A stretch of DNA of 64,000 nucleotides from Amblyornis subalaris (taxonomy: Eukaryota; Chordata; Aves; Passeriformes; Ptilonorhynchidae). The notes under the pieces were generated by a model. It ran no database searches, was not told where the DNA came from, and saw nothing but the letters and a program-made list of their open reading frames with translations. Of this stretch, positions 57,691 through 64,000 are shown piece after piece. The DNA lies in NCBI GenBank assembly GCA_018881555.1, contig JACAXG010000122.1:930001-994000 (forward strand), written 5' to 3'. Both the position numbers and the translations under genes were made by a program. How positions within the stretch are numbered: the stretch's first letter is position 1; each line of letters opens with the position of its first letter.

Positions 57691-60600
57691 ACTGGTGAGG
57701 AAGGGGTTAACTTTCAAGACGGAAATGTGGCTGCAGATACAGGGCTAATAAAATACTTGCATTTAGCTTATTCGTATCATTAATTTCTTAACTGTTTTGC
57801 CTCTGCAACACTTTAGTGGGTGCAGATGGTACCACACACACCATTCTGCTGATCCGTGTGATTTTGAAGCTCAGTGGATGGTAGCATTTAGATGTGTAGC
57901 AGGCTGATTTGTGGGTGTGGAGCTGGCAGCAAGCTGTGAAGTGCTACCATTTGGCAGTCATCTCATGGAAACCCCATTATTAACAAGCATGAGTGCACAT
58001 CTATTGTGTTAGAAACATTCCTTGGAGCCTTTTGCTAATTTCGCACCTTGATTCTTTGTAAGGATGAAGGTGCCTTTCACATTTTGTAAAGTGTAGACTC
58101 TGTTTGGTGGTGCTCATTCCAGTCCTGGTAGACAGATTTGGAACAGGGCCACTACTTTCAGTTTTGACAAAATTCATTCCCATCAGTAACATTCATTGAT
58201 CACATCTGCTGGTTTCATTTCTCAGTTTCTTTCTAGATTTCCTTCATCTGGTTTGCAAGATCATAACTTTACGTTCGACTGTCAATGATTCTTTTTTGTT
58301 TAGATTTTGTTTTATTCTTCCACACAATTACTGGACTCCCACAATTTGGGCTTGATGTGTCTGCTTAAGTCTCTTTGGTTTGCAACTTGACAGAAGGCAG
58401 AGAGAAAATGGTTTTTCTGCTGACTAGAAAAGAATGTCATAGGAACGAACTCTGCCAGAATTTCATGATTTTTCTTGTTGTCTCTGATTTTTCAACTTCT
58501 CTGTACAAACAATGGGACTTCGGGCTGTTCTAAATAACCATGCAACTGGTTTAGACCTCAGGCACCCATAGTGTTAGGAAGAGACTATGTTGAAAATTGT
58601 CTTTGAACAATTCCAACTGCATTGAGTGCTCTGGCATAGCAGATCTGCAAAATCGAAGTATCTTAAAATTTAACTCAGTCTCAAAGCCCAATGAAAATGA
58701 CAATAAGAATATTTTTGCCTGCTGTTTCTAGAGAAGTTCCCATTGTTACAATACGCATAAAGATATTTATTTGTATGTCTTTATTCTACATTAGGTCATG
58801 GGGAAAATAATTTAAAAGAACAGGCTATGAAGATTGCACATTATGGTTTTTTGGTTTGTTTTTTTTTTTAATGGAAACTGCATTTCTGCTAAAGTCAATC
58901 TGGCTAAGAACCATTTAAAACAGGTATTTTTACTGCATCCTGTAATAAGAATTCCATATAATGTCGAGTATGTACTTCTCAAATTTGGACTCCTAGTGCC
59001 ATTTGCTGTATTTCTGCTATGCAGCTTTTTACTGGGGGTTCAGAACAGCCAGGGCAGTTTCATGCTTGCTGTGAACACAAAGTGGACAGATGGGTCCCCA
59101 GATCACCCTAGCTGAGTGCACGTGACCAAGCAGAGCAAGTACTGCTACTGAGAGATGCACCAAGAGACTTGCACGAGGCCGTGTGTGGAGGTGGGATTCC
59201 AACACGAGCCTGGACAGGAAGAGAGAGCCCCTGCATGTCTCTCCCTATCCCTCCTTGCTGCCTGTCCCACCTCAAGTGGGACTGAGCGGTCTGAGGGTGA
59301 CACGTATCAGCCCAGTCCAGCAGCCAAGGTCAAGGTGCCCCTGCCAAGGCAAACCTCTTGCAAATGCCATGCACACACCTGCACTGGGCTGCTGGGCTAC
59401 AAAGAGCTGCAGCAGAAACAGAACTCCAGAGAAAAGAACAAAATGGCAGGTTGTCAGGAATGTGATGAAGAGGGTTGGAGAACAGTGGGAGAAGGCAGAG
59501 AAGGAAAGTGGCTGGATGCCTTTCTTATTTTACTTTTTTTTCAAATGGAAGATGTTCTATGCTTCCTCCAGCAGTGTAAGAAGTGCTGCTTAGGTGCTGA
59601 AAAGGAAGGAGGAATAAATAGAAAGGTGAAAGGGGTGCTTGAAAAAGGAAATTCAGACCAAGGAGAGAAAACCTGGAACTGTTTCAAAGCAAACCTTCCC
59701 TTAACTATGGGGATCTGGCCTGAGAGTCTAAACAGGCTATGTAATTTGCTGTAGCTCATACCCTCTAATTTAGCCACTAGGTGTATTTGTACAGAAATAC
59801 AGAATTAAAATCAACTCAGAGCATGTCAGGAAGTGGAGTATGTGTTTCTTGGGACTTTGTCCGGTTGAAGTACACTTAACTACCTGTTTGGGAATATAGG
59901 TTTGGCAAACAGCATAGCCAGAAAAAGGAAAAAAATATTATTTTTACTTCAGAGCTCATCAGTCATTAGTGAGCTGTGCTGGAAGCGTTAATGAATTACC
60001 ATTTCAGAAGTTTGTTCAGAAGCTGTCACCACAATGCAGCAATGATACCGTTTGAAAACCAGGGAAAATGGCACTTTTCAATTTAGGAATAGTCAGAGGA
60101 GTATTGAAATATACCTATAGGTGCAAAGTCTTTGTTGCATGATTTCCATTCATCTGTCAGGCTTTTTTTTTTTTTCTCTCTAGCAACAATTCATGGACAT
60201 CCTCATCAATCCTATTATTTATGGTGGGGACAGCATACAGAGACCAGTGATGCTAACAGTATGATTATACTGAACTTTCTTCCGCAGTCAGGAAAGAAAT
60301 CACTCGGTGTGTATTGGGGTGAGAGCCTGACACTGATTTTTCAGGGCTTGGCAGCATTTTGAAGCAGCAGGTTGCTGCTGCAGTTACAGATTATTTGTAT
60401 AAAGCCAGTGCCCTGGAGTGTCTTTCATGAGCTAGATCCACACAGTGTGAGATACTGGATGAAGTACATAGTAAAAATCATGTTTAAGAGACAAAAATGG
60501 AAGTAAGAAATAAGAAACCACAAATGGGAACAAACAGGAAAAGACTGCAAAACAGCAAGACCACATCAATCAGGATAAAACGTTGTGCTTTTGGCACCAA

Positions 60601-63600
60601 TGACCTCACTCTCTTTTGGTCCCCCAGTATTACCTCTCTCAGTGCCATTTCCTGAAAAGGTCAAATTTCTTTACCTAAGACACTTTATTCTCTCACCCAC
60701 AGATGTTGCTGGTGCTTTCCACATGGAAAGGAGCACACTGAGCTTTAAAATAAGGTCACCCACACTAGCCATCACAAGTGTGAAATATCAAGCATTGTCA
60801 AAGTGCTAAATGCATTTCATTGGAGCCCACATCTGGTTTAAGGAGGTTGCACCTGGAACTTTGAATTGGTTTATTACTGGGGATACAGTTTGTGCGGGAT
60901 TGCTGGAGAGGCTTCCCATGTACCTGTACACACAAGCATGGGATTTTAAATTTAGAATAGATGCAGGGGTTTGTTTTGTTGTGGTTAGAGCTATTCTGTA
61001 TTATTTTATAATTTTGCTAGTGCTTGCTAGAGGACAATGTTAAATGCTGTAGCTTGTGAGAGGTTTTATAGGATTTAAATGCAAAACTTGCTGAGGAGTT
61101 ATCTGTCCAGTATATCTGATTAGTCAGAAATGGTTCATATAGTTCAATATACTTCATAATTTGGTCCAAAGTGAACTGTTATTAATTTGTTTATGGTTTA
61201 TAGGCTGTAGTTTTTACTTAGAATAGTTAATATATTAGTCTATAGTTAATAAATGACATAGTTACAGTACCTGTTGTTGACACAAGAATATTTGCAAATA
61301 TCAAAGCAACTTATGTAATATTTGTAAAAGCTTTCATTTCCTTAATCTCTAGACCAAACGTAGTCACGAGTCACCTAATGATCTGGAATGGGGATGTCCT
61401 TTGTACAACAAAACATGCAAGCTTGTGAAGAGGATAGGTGAAGAGAAAATTGGTGCAATTTACTGAGGAATCCATTTCTGGTTGTTGTGTCTACTTGTAA
61501 AAAATCCTCAACATGCTGAAAGGCAATTATCTGCCATTGGGTATGTACTAAAAAACTGTGGCGACCTCCCGGCCAACCAAGACCATAATTCATATATAAG
61601 AGCATGAGGTCACAGCTGTGGTCACTTCCCTAGGCTTTTGATCATGTTTGTGGATGGAGTGGAAATTGCTGCAGTGTGATGGATGATCTTGGGCTCCTGC
61701 AGTAGGGACAAACCTGGCAAACATTACCATCAGGGGGGTTAGGGTATGAGCATGGTCGTTAAGATATAAAATTTTAAGTACTTCCTTGCCATCAGCAAGA
61801 GCCTAATAGCAAAAAACGGGACATAGTTAGCTTTGGTTCTGTCTCTGTAGATGTGGAGACACAAAGGATTTATGCCCTACTGAAGGCATAATCAACGAGA
61901 ATTCATTCAAAGAAACAGAAGCAGCAAAATTACTCCTTCTGTTTTCATCTCCATTCTTATCTACAAGCCACCAGAGGGGCTGTTTGCTGAAGATCTTCTA
62001 ACGCCAGGATGATATTGTCATGATAACAAGCACATATCCCATCTTAAACATGAGCACCATATCTCCCATGCAATATATGGAATACAGCATGGGAGAAACA
62101 AAGGTCTCCCCTCAGATCGACTGCACATCAGATGATCTGGGCAGGTATGGCCTCCCTGCAATGCTTTCTGGTTGTCATGTTGGTCTGAGACAGCGTATTC
62201 TCAAGGACTGCTGATACCACAACCTTGTTTGCTTTCCTGAGATTAGGAGATTTTGTGTTCTGTTATGAAACCAAGCTCCCTAAAATACCATGAGTTTTCT
62301 AAATTTATGTGTCATCCTTGGTATTGGGAAAGCTCAGATTTCTCTCCATTCTGGATGAATTTCCCCTTCATGTAATCTTTTCAGGATAAGATGAAATATT
62401 CATGAAGAAGTTAGTACAGGCCAACATGTAGCTAAGGTGTCTAACCCACCTTTCAATGCGTTTAGTGTTCACCTCCACTTCTCTATCTAAAATTTGGAAG
62501 TCTGTCCTTATGCACTTGCTTCCCTGGAAATTGTGTCACTCAGATGGCCCTCTTTCCTTCTATGTTTCACATCCCATGGGACGGTTCACAGTCAGCATGC
62601 AGAACAGCTGCTTGTTGCAATTGCCCAAGGTAAACATGTGCCTCCTCTATGCACAATTCTTCAATGAAACACCTGCAGCCTGGACAAGCACATCCTGGTA
62701 CTTAGTTCAGCTGTCACAGTGCTCTGGCTGTTAAAGATCATTTAGAATAAGGAGGCTACAGCTAAGGCTTGCCTGAGGGTGGGTACTTGATCTGTCAGAG
62801 GACAGAAAGGAGCTGTCAACCTCAGCACTGCTATCATCCCAGGGAAGACCATCTCACTAGGGATCTGTGAGGGGATCATTTTTGGCAAGTATTAACAAAG
62901 TTAATCTGGTTATACTCATGAGGAGGGTCCCTAGGGGTGGATAAGATAAGGCTGGAGTCAGGATATACCTTTTTTGTTGAGAACAGTAAAGCTCAATTCC
63001 CAAGACACAAGAGTTTTCTCAAAGTCAAGTTTTGGTGTCTCAGCTTTCCTCTGGGACTCTGAGCTCAGATACTGAAAAGAGAATTATACTGAGACCATCT
63101 TATCAATATCATATTGAGCCACCCAGAGCTGCAAAGGCCAGTTCTCTACAAATCCTGGTCTAGCAGCCGCTCTTCCCAACAAGCCCACAAAGATCTTCCC
63201 ACTGTTGGCACCTTCCTCATGTTTCCTGGGGTTGAAAGAGGACTTGATTTACATTGAGTTTCAAACTAAGCAGATTGACATCAAAGCAACGGAAATCAGG
63301 CCCCAGTAAGTGGTTTATAAATGCAGGCTAAGTGTTTTGAATCAAAACAGTTCTTTCAGTGAATTTGGAGGGGTACGTCTGTTGTCCTTATCATTGTTAG
63401 TTTCTGTCTTGAAAACACTGAAAGGTCACTCTGGGGATCATTAGAAAAAAGTTCCCATTCCTGAATGAAACCCTTACCGGTAGGTTTTTCCTGTTCTTTT
63501 TTTGCACGGTATTACTTGGAGAGGATAGTAATCTAAACAAGAAAGGTATGTATGGATTATCTCAGAGAAGCCTCCTGTGTGTTGTATTGTACAACATTAA

Positions 63601-64000
63601 GGAACAGAACCTCAGCTCGTGCATGCTTTTCTCATCCCAGATGGAGAAGACAAGGCTTTCCTCTGCACAGCCTTTGCAAACAGCCTTGGGACCGTTTCAT
63701 ACCCCTGAACAAAGAGGCACCCAGTGAGGACCAGATGTCTGACTCTTAAAGTACTTAACTGAAATGACAGCAATATATAAATTTGCTGGATGTTTCTTTT
63801 AGCAAATGTGCTATCTCTGTGTATATCTCTAAGCTATCAATGACTATATGTCCTTTCAAAGCTGGAAGAACAGCATCTTTTTGTAGTACTGGTGCACCTA
63901 TTGGCTGCATCAAATAGCATAAAACAAACATAATGTTATAAGGAAAGAGGAAGGAAAATCCAATAGCCTTTGAAATATGCCTTTTTTGTTATTGGGCATC
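57691..64000. other. No gene seen over 6.3 kb
   Basis: No supportable coding region. The longest frame of the window lies here: 199 codons at 59155-59754 on the plus strand, overlapped by a 136-codon frame at 59183-59593. It begins GC-rich and cysteine-rich, later becomes lysine-rich, has no recognised domain, and its start has no supporting context. A non-coding transcript or chance is more likely than a gene. The T tract at 60163-60176 resembles a polypyrimidine tract. No transposon signature recognised. Confidence 0.45.

Overview
The window looks like bird nuclear DNA from a gene-poor stretch, either intergenic or inside a large intron. The organism call is an inference. It rests on a recognisable 3' end of a CR1 LINE, a second much older CR1 copy, and several LTR fragments of endogenous retroviruses (ERVs) that I recognise from memory as types common in avian genomes. 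No database search was run, so species and chromosome are not assigned. I found no protein-coding exon set, tRNA, rRNA or CRISPR array that I can support. All open frames are short (the longest is 199 codons), start at arbitrary places and mostly lie in AT-rich sequence or inside transposons.

Layout. 1-1.87 kb: unremarkable sequence. 1.87-2.3 kb: an LTR-like segment with a TATA-like box, a polyadenylation signal and a GT microsatellite. 2.67-3.11 kb: CR1. 4.61-5.19 kb: a solo LTR on the minus strand. 7.64-11.15 kb: a badly decayed ERV on the plus strand with remnants of gag, protease, reverse transcriptase, RNase H and the 3' end of an LTR. It is interrupted by a 15-base assembly gap, and reverse-transcriptase sequence is present twice around that gap. 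11.15-32.8 kb: mostly featureless AT-rich DNA, with a candidate homeodomain-site cluster near 14.65 kb, a small CpG-rich patch at 26.8-27.0 kb and a GGAA microsatellite at 30.1 kb. 32.8-33.3 kb: the old CR1. 35.8 kb: an ancient palindromic repeat. 40.4-41.45 kb: two fragments of another LTR family in opposite orientations. 50.7-53.7 kb: small direct and tandem repeats, including a 123-base uninterrupted polypurine run. 57.5-57.7 kb: a fragment of the same LTR type as at 4.6 and 11.0 kb. The rest, to 64 kb, has no feature I can support.

There is no set of genes working together here. The most useful results are the anomalous duplication at the assembly gap inside the ERV, the retroelement inventory, and two short candidate regulatory patches. 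I did not find a convincing previously undescribed system.
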